This document shows positions 1 to 11,671 of a DNA stretch of 64,000 nt, in pieces. The position numbers and the translations under genes were made by a program. The DNA comes from Botryotinia globosa (taxonomy: Eukaryota > Ascomycota > Leotiomycetes > Helotiales > Sclerotiniaceae). The notes under the pieces are model-generated. The model saw only the letters and a program-made list of their open reading frames with translations. It did no database searches and was not told the DNA's origin. The DNA lies in assembly GCA_014898425.1 (NCBI GenBank), contig RCSZ01000015.1, positions 1,302,001 to 1,366,000 of the forward strand. Direction: 5' to 3'. Position 1 is the first letter of the stretch, and each line of letters starts with the position of its first letter.

Positions 1-27
1 TCATACAAACCAATACAACACTTTCTT

Positions 28-3000
28 CTATTTTAGTTGTATGCTCTCTTCTGGACTCAATGATTTCTGCGGCTGGAGATACGCGGTAGGGACTTTGGGT
101 ACTCGTGGCGACCGAGGAGGTTGTGAGATCCCTCTCCTTTCTGCTCGTAGGCTATCTCGGAAACGTTCATTATCTCGCGATCTGCCTCCAGTGAGTCGTC
201 GCATGCCTAATCGGGTACCGGCTGCAAGGGGCTTGATCATATTCTCAAGGAAAAAAGACCCTTCTCCTGAAGTTGTCGCACGGTCCTCTTCACCATCCGA
301 GAAAACATCTTCACTGAAGTCGTCGTCTGACATGTAAGTTATATTCGGATGGCCCGACGATGTTGAAGGTGATGTCAAAGCACGCGCGTGTAGACTCGGT
401 CTAGAGGTGGGGACGAGATTAAAAGCAGCCGGAGTCATGGCGTTACTTGATTCCCGTGATGGACGTAAATCAGCAAAGCCATTTTGAAACGTAGAATTAG
501 TCGCTGAATGAGTGAGAGACTGATGAAGAATAGGTAAAGTTTGTTCGTCATACAACTGAGCCGCAGCGGAATCGAAATTCTCGCCCGAAAACCCAACTTC
601 TGTAATGGTTCTCGATGACCTGCCATCGCTCGTGGGACTCTGCAGGCTATCTTCGAAGAAGTCGTCCAAGCTATCCAGCTTCATCATAAGATCACCAATA
701 TTGCCATCGCCTCGAGCCTCATCTGACATCATAGTCTCAGTTCTCTCAGGTTGCGGGAAATAACCGTATTGGAAGTCATCAACATGAAATTCTACATCTG
801 GGGTCGCAGCAACTTCATGATCCGTAATCTTAGTACTCTGACACATGTAAAACACAGCATGAACATTAGATCTTGTGATACTAGCTTGTTTCGCAGGCAT
901 CGGAATTGACCAGCCGGAATCCTCTGGGATACCAAAGAGGCTCTGAGTGTTATCATATTCTTTCCGCATCGCCCTGGAAGAGGATCTCGTCATGCTCATG
1001 CGTAGATGGTGCTTGTCCATCGGAGTTCCAGTCATGGTCATGATCTTGTCTAGTACTTCTAGAGCTTCCATACAGAACTCTGTTTGAAGCAGTCTTAGGA
1101 GAGGCGAGATAAGATCGGGCCCGTGAGAAGCGATCTCTGGCTTTTTCATGTCGATGTCAGGAATGATAGCACATAAAATGCGCATCGTCTTTAACTTATA
1201 CCATGGTATGCTGTTTGTTAAAGAGCCCATGACGAATGTCAAACTACGGAATTCCCATTTCGGGAAGAACGACTCGCGAAGCGCAGAGACTAGTTGCGCC
1301 AGGAAATCTTTGCTAGAACGGTAACGCGATCCAGCGAACCCAACAAGAGCCCGTGAGATAGTGCTACAGCCTTGTGCTTCTGCAACGCCCGCAAGGATCT
1401 CGGCAGTTTGTATGCTCTTCTGATCAATATTTGGTTGGTCCATAGCATTTAGAAAGCCAGGGAAGTTGGCCAACACCGCAAACAACAATCGACTGTCGTC
1501 TCCGATAAGTTCGTCACTCGGCAATGTAATGAGCTTGTTGAGAGTTGCGAGCGTCATATCAAGACAGGCCGATGAGCGAATACCCTTGTAAACCAAAGCT
1601 TGAACTCCACCGAAGGAACCTTCCCAGTTCGTAGGTCTTCCTTCAGCAAGTAAGTCTCTAACAGAAGGGTCCTCCAAGTCAAGCTTTGCAAGGAGTTCTT
1701 CGAGCATATGTCCAGCTTCTAGAAATTCTTGTTCGTTTATGGTATCCAGACAAGCACATGTTGTCCAGAAGAGCTGAGGGAAAGTGAGTAAGTCAGCAGG
1801 CTCGAGTTTACGAATGAGCGTTCGTAATGTTGTGAGTATCTCAATAGAAAATAACTGAGTAGAGTTTTCCAAGTCGGCAATGGTATTTGAAAGTCTTATT
1901 AACATATCAGCCAGCATAGACTGGTCGAGGGAAGTGAGAGTGCATCGGAAAACCTGAAATGATCGGCATGCAAGATGTCGGACAGGACAAGATGTTGCCC
2001 AAGTCAACGATAATTTGGCCCACTGCTCTTGAATTCCAGTATATTTCACTTCGAAATCCCTCACTACCTCGCTGGTGAGGAGCTCCATGCCAGGAGGAAC
2101 TTTGTTCTCTTGGTCGTATACCTTGCCGCTGTTATCGTCATAATGCCAGATAACTTTGGGATCATGACGGCGAATTGACTCAATGAAATCTTCGATTGAA
2201 ATTTTGCTTGGGTAAGTACTCTCGTCATCAATTTGAGAAATTACCAGCTCATGTATCAGATGAATCAACATTTCTCGAGCTTGTTCTTGTACTAGCGGTA
2301 TATAATGATCCCAGAGGACAGTCACCACTTGCAAAAGGAGAGGGACGTTGTCTGCTACAAGGTGGACAGGTGATACCATCAAATCGACAAGTAGTATGAG
2401 AGATAGTTGACCCAACGAGAGTCCTGTTTGTTTATTTCCAATCGGCAACGCCTCCGAAAGTTCTGCCATGTACGGCAGCTTTCCAACATCAGGTGGAGGT
2501 GGCAAGAACTCGCGTTTCTCATTGGGGACCATAGCTTTCGGCGTGATCTGCATCAACAAAAACTCCACAACTTTACCGCCAGCAGGAGTACTAGACAAGA
2601 ACACTACAATTTGCTTTGCATACTCCACAAAATTTTGTTCTCGCCTGTCGAGGCACAATGACATGATAAAATCTAGTACTAATTGAACATTCCCAGCGTG
2701 AGGGCCTGTGGCAAGCGCTTGCCACAAAGCCTGTACTTCATTGTGAAGAGTGCTACTGCATCTAATCGTGATCTCAAACAGATTTGCCAACAGGACATAC
2801 GATTGCGCAGTTGGCCCGCCATTCGGATCCAGTTGTAGTTCTATGATCTGAATCCATGGTAGGATAGCGGCAACCATATTTCTTTGTGGCCCAGCCTGCA
2901 ACTCTTTGAAATACATAGTGAACTCGGAGAAGATTAAGAACGCTAATTCGGAATGGTTGGCTGACAATCGTTTAGAAATTTCGAACTGAGCGAGCTTGTA

Positions 3001-6000
3001 AACTGCTTTTGTCTTATCTGAAATGCTGATGTCAAAGTCTTGCATTTTAGAACTCCGTTGCTGTCTCTCCTCTAAAGCACGAAGTATACGGGCAGACTTG
3101 ATGCGGATATCGCCCAATTCGCTTCCAAGTGTGTAAAGTCCAATACCCAGCAATCTCCAAAAGGGCATTGGATAATCTGGATGCTCAATCAGTACCTCAG
3201 TCACGACTCCAAAATAGCTCTGGAGTACTTTGGCAGCTTCCGCAAGATAGCACCTCGTGATCGAATGCTCCAGAAGATAGGGAAACTCCTTGTTGTGTAC
3301 TATCAAGTTTTTCAAAGCTCGTCGCCCAATAACATGCATCCGATCACTGCCAGTGTTGAATATAGTATCCACCCAGGAGAGCATACGTCGAATGTCAAAT
3401 TGCAGATTGGCTCCACTTTCTGTTGTTATGCTGACGCGACCTCCGCATAATGCAGCCATTGCACTAAGAGCTGCAGTTCGAAGGTTCCTTTTCTCGATTT
3501 CCATGGCAGCCGTTACAACTCCCCGCTCACCAAGTGACTGTTGGTTAATCATGGATTGTCTCATATTGTCTTCTCGCTGTCGGATCTGATTCTGATTTGG
3601 GGAATAGCCGCACCAGTCCTCCATAAGAGCAAAGGAAGACTTCCTGGACTCGAATGTCATCCATCGAGAAGGATCCTTGGTAAGATTGATACCCTCAAAA
3701 AGCTCTTCCATTAATCCACAGTAGTGACGACGGAGCTTTTGGAATTCCCAATCCAGCTGAACTTCTCCGTCCATGAGGAAGATTTTAAGGTCCTTTGTGT
3801 AGATAACAAGGTTGTTCAGGATCCAATCGTCTTCGTAGATCTCCCTCTCTTTCAGGAACGAAGCCGTTAATTTGTATACATGAGTGACTTCAGTTCTTAG
3901 CAAATCAGTTCTCCTGTTTCGTCTAGGGCTGCTCGAACTCCGCTGATGAATACGAGCGCGTGCATCATCGTTGCATCGGCTTACTACTCCTTGTAGTTCT
4001 TCTAGTAGTGTTTTGTAAATATTAATGTTGATCGCTCCAAGTGCCACGACCACTGCATCTCGAATTGAAGCTGGACCCACGGAGAGTAATGGAATGAGGT
4101 ACTTGAAGAGAATCCTTGCCGAAGTGATTTTTTCTAATGTTTGATTTGGCTTCGATCCCTTTCGATAGTGTTGTGTTATTGGCGGCGATGATTGCTGCTG
4201 GCCACCCTTATCAGAGAGCGTGGTGCATGCAACGATAAGATAAAGCTTCCACTGTTCAATCAGTACTTCTGGTGGAGTGGTTGATGATCTTGACAGTAAA
4301 CGGCCGCTACCAGTATCATAGCCATATTGCGGGCCACGATTTGCTTCTGATAACACAAGGATACCTCGGTACATCTGAAGGATTCGATTGCAAATCAGTT
4401 CGCGTCCCAGCGTCACAGCAAATGGACAACGATCGTAACTGATTCGTATCAAATTTGGAAAGATTTTGAACCATAGAGTTGTGTCATAAGACACATCACT
4501 GCTGCAAAGCTCAATCAAATCACTCTCATTCCTTTCTGTCAGGTCTGTCTTCTGTAAGCCACGTTGTAGTCTACTTCGCTCTGCAACAGATAAGGTCTCG
4601 TCGTTGAAATCCATTACTCCTTTGGCATCCCCTTCAAGAATATGTATCAGTCGGCCATTATCCTTACCCAAAGCAGTGTCAAATTCTGTGATCAGGCGCA
4701 AGACGGTAACTGCAAAGGCACGTACTCGCCTTGACTGTGAACATAAGAAGAACAAGCCATGCGACTCAACCTCTTCAACATGTGCCCAGATCCCAGATAG
4801 ATCTAGCTGAACGCCCCTCTTGTCGGCAGACCCATCTTCTGAGACATCCGATGCAGCGTCTTTCATTTTGTTTTTGATCTCTTCAATCCAGATCTGAAGT
4901 AGCTCCACGTAGAGCTTCAGAGTATTCTCGATGTGACCAGGGCCAAGCATACCACCATCAGACATGGTAGAATATCTGTCATCAAAAGTGAAGATAAAAC
5001 GAGCAAACCCAATAGTAACTGGCTGAGCGTGAGACTGTCTAGCAATTGACTTTAGAGACTGTGCCGATGACTCTGCAATATTATACTGCACGTGAGCGGT
5101 ACCGGTGCAAAGGAGATTCACAAGAATATTAAATGGTATATCGGCCGATAGACACCTAGGTAGTGCTTGCACTGCAACATGAAATAGCTCGTAGAATCCC
5201 TGTTTTTGCTCCGACGGCGTTGGGTGGTCGTCTCGGCGAAAGTTGAAGCTCTCAGCCAGTGGGGTTTTGGGTATGGGACCATTGAACTTTTCGTCTAATA
5301 CGGCTTGGCCCCCAAAAGTGTTGTCGCAAATGATAGTAATTTTTCCTAAAATCTCACAAAACTTTGCGTAGTATTCTTTGGCAACATCACCAAGTGTGTT
5401 AGTAATCACGGGTCGAGAGAGTCTTTCTTCGCGGTTCGGAACTACTAGAGACGGGGTAATAGGGCTGCGAGGTGCTGTCATAATGGGTGAAGTCGGCATC
5501 CTTTCGAACACCGGCAGCGGTGAGTAGTGCTGTGGAAATGGTGGACAGCCTTGTTCGCCCTTCTCTAGATCTGACATGATAGCAAGGAAAGCTCGAATCC
5601 CTACAACCATTTTTTCTGGTTCTAGCTGTTCGACTTTGAGTTCCCGCCCAGAAGCGAACAAATCTGCATTGATTAAGGGGAAGACTATCGTTCGGAAGCA
5701 GAAATCCTGATACTTGAAGCCGATGATGCGGATGATTTGAATTAGTGGTTCGATAATTGATGAATCCGTTGAGATGTAGGACTTTTTCCCAGGAGGTAAT
5801 ACGAGTCTCATGACATCTTCTAGCTTTTTGATTGTGGCATTTGTAGGTTCATTCGTGCGATGCAAATAGGTCCAGACAAGCCTCGAGATCACCTGTAGAC
5901 AGATTGGTCTAGTTCTTGGTTCCTTCATTTTTGCCTGCAGGGGTAATACTAGCTGAAGCCATTGTGTAGAGAAGGTATCTGTGGGCGAAACACAGAGCAA

Positions 6001-7901
6001 CGTCGCTGTCAATGGAAATGCAACAGCCCAGTGACGAGGTTTGATAAACATCGAAGCCAGTCTAGGACCTATGGTTGCTAGCACTTCAGTCCACTTCGGC
6101 ATGTTGAGTTCCGTGTTTGCTGTGGCAGCAATTGGCAAAAGAAGTATTTCAAGCGCCATACAATAGGCATATTTCAGTTGTTGCCCGTGAGATTTCAGAA
6201 AGAATTTACCAAGATTGATCATGAAATCGCAAGATTGATCCCACGCTTCCTCGGGATATGTCTTGAGACGAATGTGCTTCATACCACCGAGAACTAAAAC
6301 CATGCGGCCTTCGATATCCCTGTTCACTGGATTTTTGATCACTAGATCCTTCTGCGACTTCTCGAGGTCTGCTATGAAGCGATCAGTGACACTATCAAAA
6401 TTGATCTCAGCCATAACGCCAAGCAATTGACTGAACAAGAACCAGTTGGCCATCTTGAGAGGAGAGGTGCTCAGTTGATCTGCATCGGCGATCTTCAGTT
6501 GCCCGAAAATAATTCCTTCTAACTTTTCTTCCATCTCAGGAGTTATGCGAGCCAAGGTACTTTGGCCAATGACTTCCATCAAGACTCGGCACAGTATGAA
6601 TATTGAAGCTGTAGATCGTCGTTCTGCTTGGGCGACAAACTCTTGCCTCGCAGCGATAGTTGGAAGACCAGCCATTAGATCGTCTTGGTGCACATGAGGC
6701 GGCTCAGTATTTCTCCGAGGGAGTTGGCCTGGGAGTAAATTGCCGCGAGACTGTAGGGTTTTCGTGAGCAACGGACATGGACATTTGGAAATTTCAAGCA
6801 TACCTGTTGAAGCTGAATCCTAGCCTCGTTGGCAGCATCACTCTTGTTCTTTCGCCATAGCATCATGGAATCAATGAGAGGCTTAGGTTTTTGGCTTGCG
6901 ATATGACCCAAAGCAGAGATCAGTTGATCAAACGCCGGGTCTACTCCCATTCCGCATATATGTTCAATTTGAGGCTCTGGGTCCAGTGGTAAAGTAACAC
7001 ACTGTGAGATCTTTTCCTCTGCTTGCGCAATAAACTGGAGCATGACATTAGAAAGTATGCCAACAAAATGATCAAGGAGAACTGACTGAAGTGAACAAGA
7101 CATGCAGAGCATACTCGCCAACAGTTTTCAACTCGTCCTTATGATGTCTCGAATGGGAATGATGATGCGCATGATTTCTTCGACTCCTCCCACTATTACT
7201 ATTTCCACGCTCCATGTTTCTCTGCGCGCTGCCTGATGGCGCATTTTCGGCCGCGGAAGGGCTCCGGGAGGGAACAAATGTTGTATTCGAGCTAAAAGAA
7301 GTGCCGCTGGTCATGCTGGATGCGCTGGAGGAGAAATTCGAATCGCCCATGACCGATGCATCTGTCCAATCTCCACCTGCAGCAGCAATTATCTGCGGGC
7401 TCAGCGGGCTTGTAGATGCACTCCCAAAGCTCCCATTCCTGGACCGCTGTATGCCATTAACGATGCTTGTATTTCGGTGATGGCTTTTCGCATCTGCATC
7501 TATCGACCCCCCTCTCGTACTACCTGTGTAGAGTCGCGGTGATAGATTGGCAGGTTGGGAAGGCGACTCGGAGAAAGCGGCCTTAAGTCCTGCGAAAAAG
7601 GACTGATTCGCACTTGGCTCTCGAGAGTGAACACCGGATTTCGAGTTGGTGGTATGCGAGCGTTTCAAGGTTGCAGGGTACGGAGTCACATCAATGTCGA
7701 TGGGCGAGAAGTTTTCTGTTATACCTTCAGCACGATGATCTGGAAATGATGCTTGAGAGAAGTATCAGCAAGGATGTGTCTCATATGTAAATAAGGGCCG
7801 GTCCCCTAAAATGTAATGAATGCAATGCAATGCTTTGCGTCAAGTTCTGAGGGTCGGGAAGTTTGAGCTAAAAGACCCCAACGAGCATGGTACTCACTCA
7901 T
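28..7901 (-). CDS. TAO3: Cell morphogenesis protein PAG1/TAO3 (Furry family)
   Basis: Very large scaffold of the RAM/NDR-kinase network (Cbk1-Mob2 pathway), which controls polarised growth, cell separation and hyphal shape at the cell cortex. Read as four coding exons: 7901-7898, 7751-7087, 7034-6804 and 6750-28, giving about 2540 residues, normal for the family. The N-terminal ~220 residues are low-complexity (Ser, Asn, a His-rich patch), then the conserved segment around GEYALHVLFTS-FIAQAEEKI begins, followed by HEAT-like helical repeats with the Furry signature (RRSTASIFILCRVLMEVI). The acidic/Ser-rich C-terminus ends close to the window edge. Introns are 146, 52 and 53 nt; the second uses the donor gtcagt. 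The start is inferred: exon 2 is closed upstream by an in-frame stop, and an ATG followed by one base and a good gtgagt donor lies at 7901. Product very likely; the first exon is less certain. Confidence 0.9.
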
Positions 7902-8510
7902 TCTGTCACGGGATATTGCCCATGTAATTCTCCCTACATTCTCTACTTCCTGGTTGCGCTCATTATTAGACCGGCTAGCTATAGAAATGTAGTTGCTTAT
8001 CTCGTCGCAGCTTCAATTGGTATTGTCTTCCAACGTTCTGACGTTCTAAATCTACGATTTGCAGAATATCGCGAATGTTCACAGTAGGTTATGTGTTAGC
8101 AGCCAATGATGGTCCAACCCCTGGAACAGACCCCTGATGCCGCTGAGCCAGCCCCAGCCCCAGCCCATGGAACCCTTTATACGATGGACGTCCAGAATAA
8201 TTACATTGATTGCACTTTCACGTGGGTGTGGGCTCAACAACAGCAATACGAGACAGAGACAGACTAGAATACGGACGATGCAGATTGTCAAGTATAAGTA
8301 GGTAGGTACATACCTTGAACACTTGCTACATACTCAGATCTTCTCTCGGTTGTGATAATAAGACTACCTAGGTACCTAGGAATCTTCAAAATAAGAATCA
8401 ATAGTGTCAACAACTACTACGACCTAGGTAGTTATCAGATAGACTGCAATTATTCATGTAGTATGTAGTATGTAGTGGTACGGAGTCGAGATGAGCTGGC
8501 TGGCACGGAT

Positions 8511-8607
8511 CCCTCTCTTCCTTTCCTTTCCTTTCCTTTCCTTTCCCTTTCCTTTCCCTTTCCCTTTCCTTTCCCTTCCCTTCCCTTTCCTTTCCCTTCC
8601 CTTTCCA
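8511..8607. repeat. Polypyrimidine microsatellite, (TTTCC/TTTCCC)n
   Basis: Nearly 100 bases of alternating TTTCC and TTTCCC units with no purines, so one strand is pure C/T. It produces a spurious Pro/Phe/Ser reading frame. Such tracts can adopt triplex (H-DNA) structure, but nothing here shows a function. Confidence 0.9.
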
Positions 8608-9120
8608 CGATTCGCCTAGAGAGCCGGGACGAGAGATCCCCTGTATGTAATCGATAAAGGATCTACTGGCAGTCTGGTAGCGGTGTTCTAACTTGGAAGT
8701 TCGAGATACCCGCGGGCCTGGCCTGTTTAATATCTCTGAATGGGCAGATACGTGCAGACTCCCTGGTGAATTCTCATCACATCTCAGTCCAAGACATCTT
8801 GAGCCTTGAAGGGCTCATCTATAAATAATACTTACTTACCTATACCCCTTTTTGTTGAGAGTATTGACTACCTAGGTAGGCATATGGCTGAGATATCTCT
8901 CAAGTCCATGTTACACATGCTCTAGGAAATATTGAATGTTTAAGATAGCTGGAGGTACCTACCAAGCTACCACCCAGGTGACTATTGCGCAGTACATAGA
9001 AGAAGAATGAAGCGATTTCTTTCCATCGTGTTGTGTTGTGTTGTGCGATGTCTACGATGATAAGTAAGGTATTTATAGTTAGTATCAACTGCGATCAGCC
9101 CAAACGCTTTTTCACACCCA

Positions 9121-9420
9121 AACTCATTATTTTTAATTACAAATTTCTTTATTATTTATAATATAATATAAATATCTTTTCATATCGATTGATTTATTTT
9201 TTACGAAAATATAACAAAAATAAAACGGGTTATCATTTTTAGGTTTTTATTGATTAGATTATATAAATAGAAAATTAAAGTATTTTTAAAATAATCGAAT
9301 TTACTAATAAAATAAATAAAAATAAATGTTTTTATTTTATTTTTAATTCAATTATATAAATTTTGGCAACATAAATTTTTAAAAGATTTGAAATTTTAAA
9401 AATATTAATTATTATTATCA
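9121..9420. repeat. AT-rich island, possible RIP-degraded transposon relict
   Basis: A block of roughly 300 bases made almost entirely of A and T, sharply bounded by ordinary-composition DNA. The right boundary carries CACCCAATC twice and the 14-bp palindrome ATCGCAGCTGCGAT (9453-9466). The left boundary has the related strings CTGCGATC and CACACCCAA. A second, shorter AT-rich stretch follows at 9535-9600. No coding remnant is visible. Composition fits repeat-induced point mutation of a short element, but no terminal repeats were established. Confidence 0.5.
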
Positions 9421-10329
9421 CGGATCACCAGGATCGCACCCAATCACACCCAATCGCAGCTGCGATCGTCCACGTGCGCGCCTTCACACGTGCACGATTA
9501 CGTTTACATAGCTAGTATATAGGAGCGCTCTACGATAATTTTCCAGATAATTTGAATTACAAATTATAAAGATTTTTATATTTGAAAATATAATAAAAAG
9601 CCGATTTTTGATGTGAAAATGGATTTCGGCTGATAATAGTTAACTAGTACTATATCTATCTGATAGACATGTACGGAGGATGTTGTAACAATCACCACTA
9701 TCAAGCAGACTGGCTCATATCAGCAGCTTCTTGGTAGTTATCCTATTCAAATACCTATCTATACCTACACACACCACTCCACGCTCCATTTTCCTCGGAG
9801 TCAATATCAAAACCTTATCGAAGCATCATCCATCATATGCCGGATCCGATGCTTTACGACGATTTCACAAAGTTGATGATGTAAGGAGGATCCCACTCAG
9901 CTCTACTTTGTACGAAGTACCCGCATGAGATTGTTGTTCTAGATCTACCAGGTACCTACCTACACATATGCATATGGACAATGGACAACGACAATCAATT
10001 CCAACTCCGAGGACTCCCAAGGCCGAAGGTCAAAATCATCAAAGTCCGTTTGGTTCCACCAAGTTACCTTACCCCCAATGCGGAATATCGGATCTTCCAG
10101 CGGCCGGTACATTTTATCCTGACCTGTCCTGACTTGTCCTGTCCTGTGCACGTCAATGTCAATTATTAGCTCAGTGCCGATATCTCATTCCGTAGGTATG
10201 GAAATATCTGTGGTGAGAGAAGTTTTACCTGATGGAACGTTCAAATGTCTACCTACCTAGTAGATAGCTAGGTCTATGTTTGGGAGGATGAGGGTTGAGT
10301 CGAAACGCGGAAAGCAGCCGCTCATTCTT

Positions 10330-10395
10330 ATGAATATAATAATCACAATAATAATCACAATAACAATAACAATAACTATAACTATAATATATAGC
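10330..10395. repeat. AT-rich microsatellite, (AATAAC/AATA)n
   Basis: Imperfect short units of A, T and C (aataatcacaat, aacaataac, aactata) that yield a spurious Ile/Val-repeat frame on the minus strand. Confidence 0.7.
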
Positions 10396-10470
10396 TTTCG
10401 ATATGCTAGGGTTCGACATTTAAAGTTATCTCTCTCGAGATCATAACTATTGCCGTATCCATCCATGGAC

Positions 10471-10530
10471 TGACCAGTGACCAGTGACCAGTGACCAGTG
10501 ACCAGTGACCACTGACTACTGACTACTAAC
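10471..10530. repeat. Heptamer tandem repeat, (GTGACCA)n decaying to ACTGACT
   Basis: About five clean copies of TGACCAG followed by degenerate copies (actgactactgac) up to about 10550. It lies about 1.1 kb upstream of the CPR start codon. Confidence 0.85.
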
Positions 10531-10789
10531 CACTGCCACTGACCACTGACTACAAGGGATCCATATGACGGAAATTTTCATCTCCCCAGAAAGCCGGAGT
10601 TATGTATGATTGACAGCCAGGCTCCAGCTCAGCCCAGCATCCAATGCACACACGGAGCACACAGAGCAAGATCCATAGAAGTTACCCATTTATGTATCCA
10701 TCATGGATGTATATAGAAGGAAACCACAGCCTCAATGGTACTTTGTTGAGTGTATGTATGGATGTGTGTGTTTGTGTGTTTGTTGATTC

Positions 10790-10828
10790 CCCCCATTCTC
10801 ATTCTCATTCTCATTCCTATTCTCATTG
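10790..10828. repeat. (CATTCT)n microsatellite
   Basis: Hexamer CATTCT/CATTCC repeated about six times in the upstream region of the CPR gene. Confidence 0.75.
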
Positions 10829-10929
10829 TTTCCTTTCCAACGAAAGTCGCCAGTAATCTACTGTAGTTACCTCCGAACCTACCGACCTACCTCACCACAC
10901 CACTTTCCAAGGTTGCGCCACCAATCATC

Positions 10930-11060
10930 AGCCACACCCACAGCCACACCCACAGCCACACCGATCGTTTCACCTCCCCGGAGCCATCCATCCATTCCAG
11001 GTTCCGAGGTCACCCACACCCACAGCCACAGCCACACCCACACCCACACCCACACCCACC
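10930..11060. repeat. (CACACC/CACAGC)n microsatellite
   Basis: Two clusters of CCACACCCACAG-type units (about 10933-10965 and 11010-11060) separated by unique sequence. One strand is nearly free of T. Confidence 0.8.
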
Positions 11061-11064
11061 ACTT

Positions 11065-11142
11065 TCAAATTCACTTCCATCAACACTCACTCAAATTCAC
11101 TTCCATCAACACTCACTCAAATTCACTTCCATCAACACTCAC
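11065..11142. repeat. 26-bp direct repeat, three perfect copies
   Basis: Three perfect head-to-tail copies of a 26-base unit starting TCAAATTCACTTCC at 11065, 11091 and 11117. A fourth partial copy (TCAAATTC) follows at 11143. There are no spacers, so this is a minisatellite, not a CRISPR array. Confidence 0.9.
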
Positions 11143-11671
11143 TCAAATTCCTTCGTACGGTACTTTCAAGGTTTTTCATCTGGTCAGTCATACTTTCGGC
11201 GTCTTTTCGGATCTCGAACAATATTCCGACCGCTTCCGAAACCGTTCAACATTTTGCCTTGGCCTCCACTGCCTTTTCCGCGATCAACCCGGTTGACCGT
11301 GCGTGCCCTGTTCGAAAGTAGGAGAACGAAACAAGAGAACGAAACAAGAGAACACTTGGGCACTTCTCATACACACTCGACTCGGCTAGACTGGTGATTG
11401 ATCGTCCCCAAGGTTTCAAAAGGTTTACCGTAGTCACAACGTACATTTTGTACATGTGTACATAATAATTTATATCTGTCGATATCAACCCTCATTTCGT
11501 TTTTTAAACACAGTCAGCATAGCGGCGACGACTCATCTCATCAACTAGCAAGGTGTCATTTCTTTTCGGCTCGTGTTTGTGCATAAGTTCACTCATATCC
11601 TCTCAGCCGTTTCTGCGGTTATCCCCTCTTTCAATTTCCTCCCAACTGTCGGCAGATCTTCAAAGTTCAAG

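Larger units (their letters stand above)
7902..11671. other. Intergenic region, divergent promoters of PAG1 and CPR, repeat-rich
   Basis: About 3.8 kb between two divergently transcribed genes. No ORF in it has protein-like composition. It holds a pyrimidine tract (8511-8607), an AT-rich island (9121-9420), several microsatellites, heptamer and 26-bp tandem repeats, and the probable 5' leader of the CPR gene. The palindrome ACCTAGGT occurs at 8366, 8422 and 8870. Nothing else could be supported. Confidence 0.7.

Noticed and set aside
8475..8657. Phe/Pro/Ser repeat ORF
   Set aside because: Direct translation of the TTTCC microsatellite.
10257..10466. ORF with an Ile/Val repeat resembling a membrane helix
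   Set aside because: Artefact of an AT-rich microsatellite.
11065..11142. Regular 26-bp repeats as a CRISPR-like array
   Set aside because: Copies abut with no spacers, there are only three, and the genome is eukaryotic.
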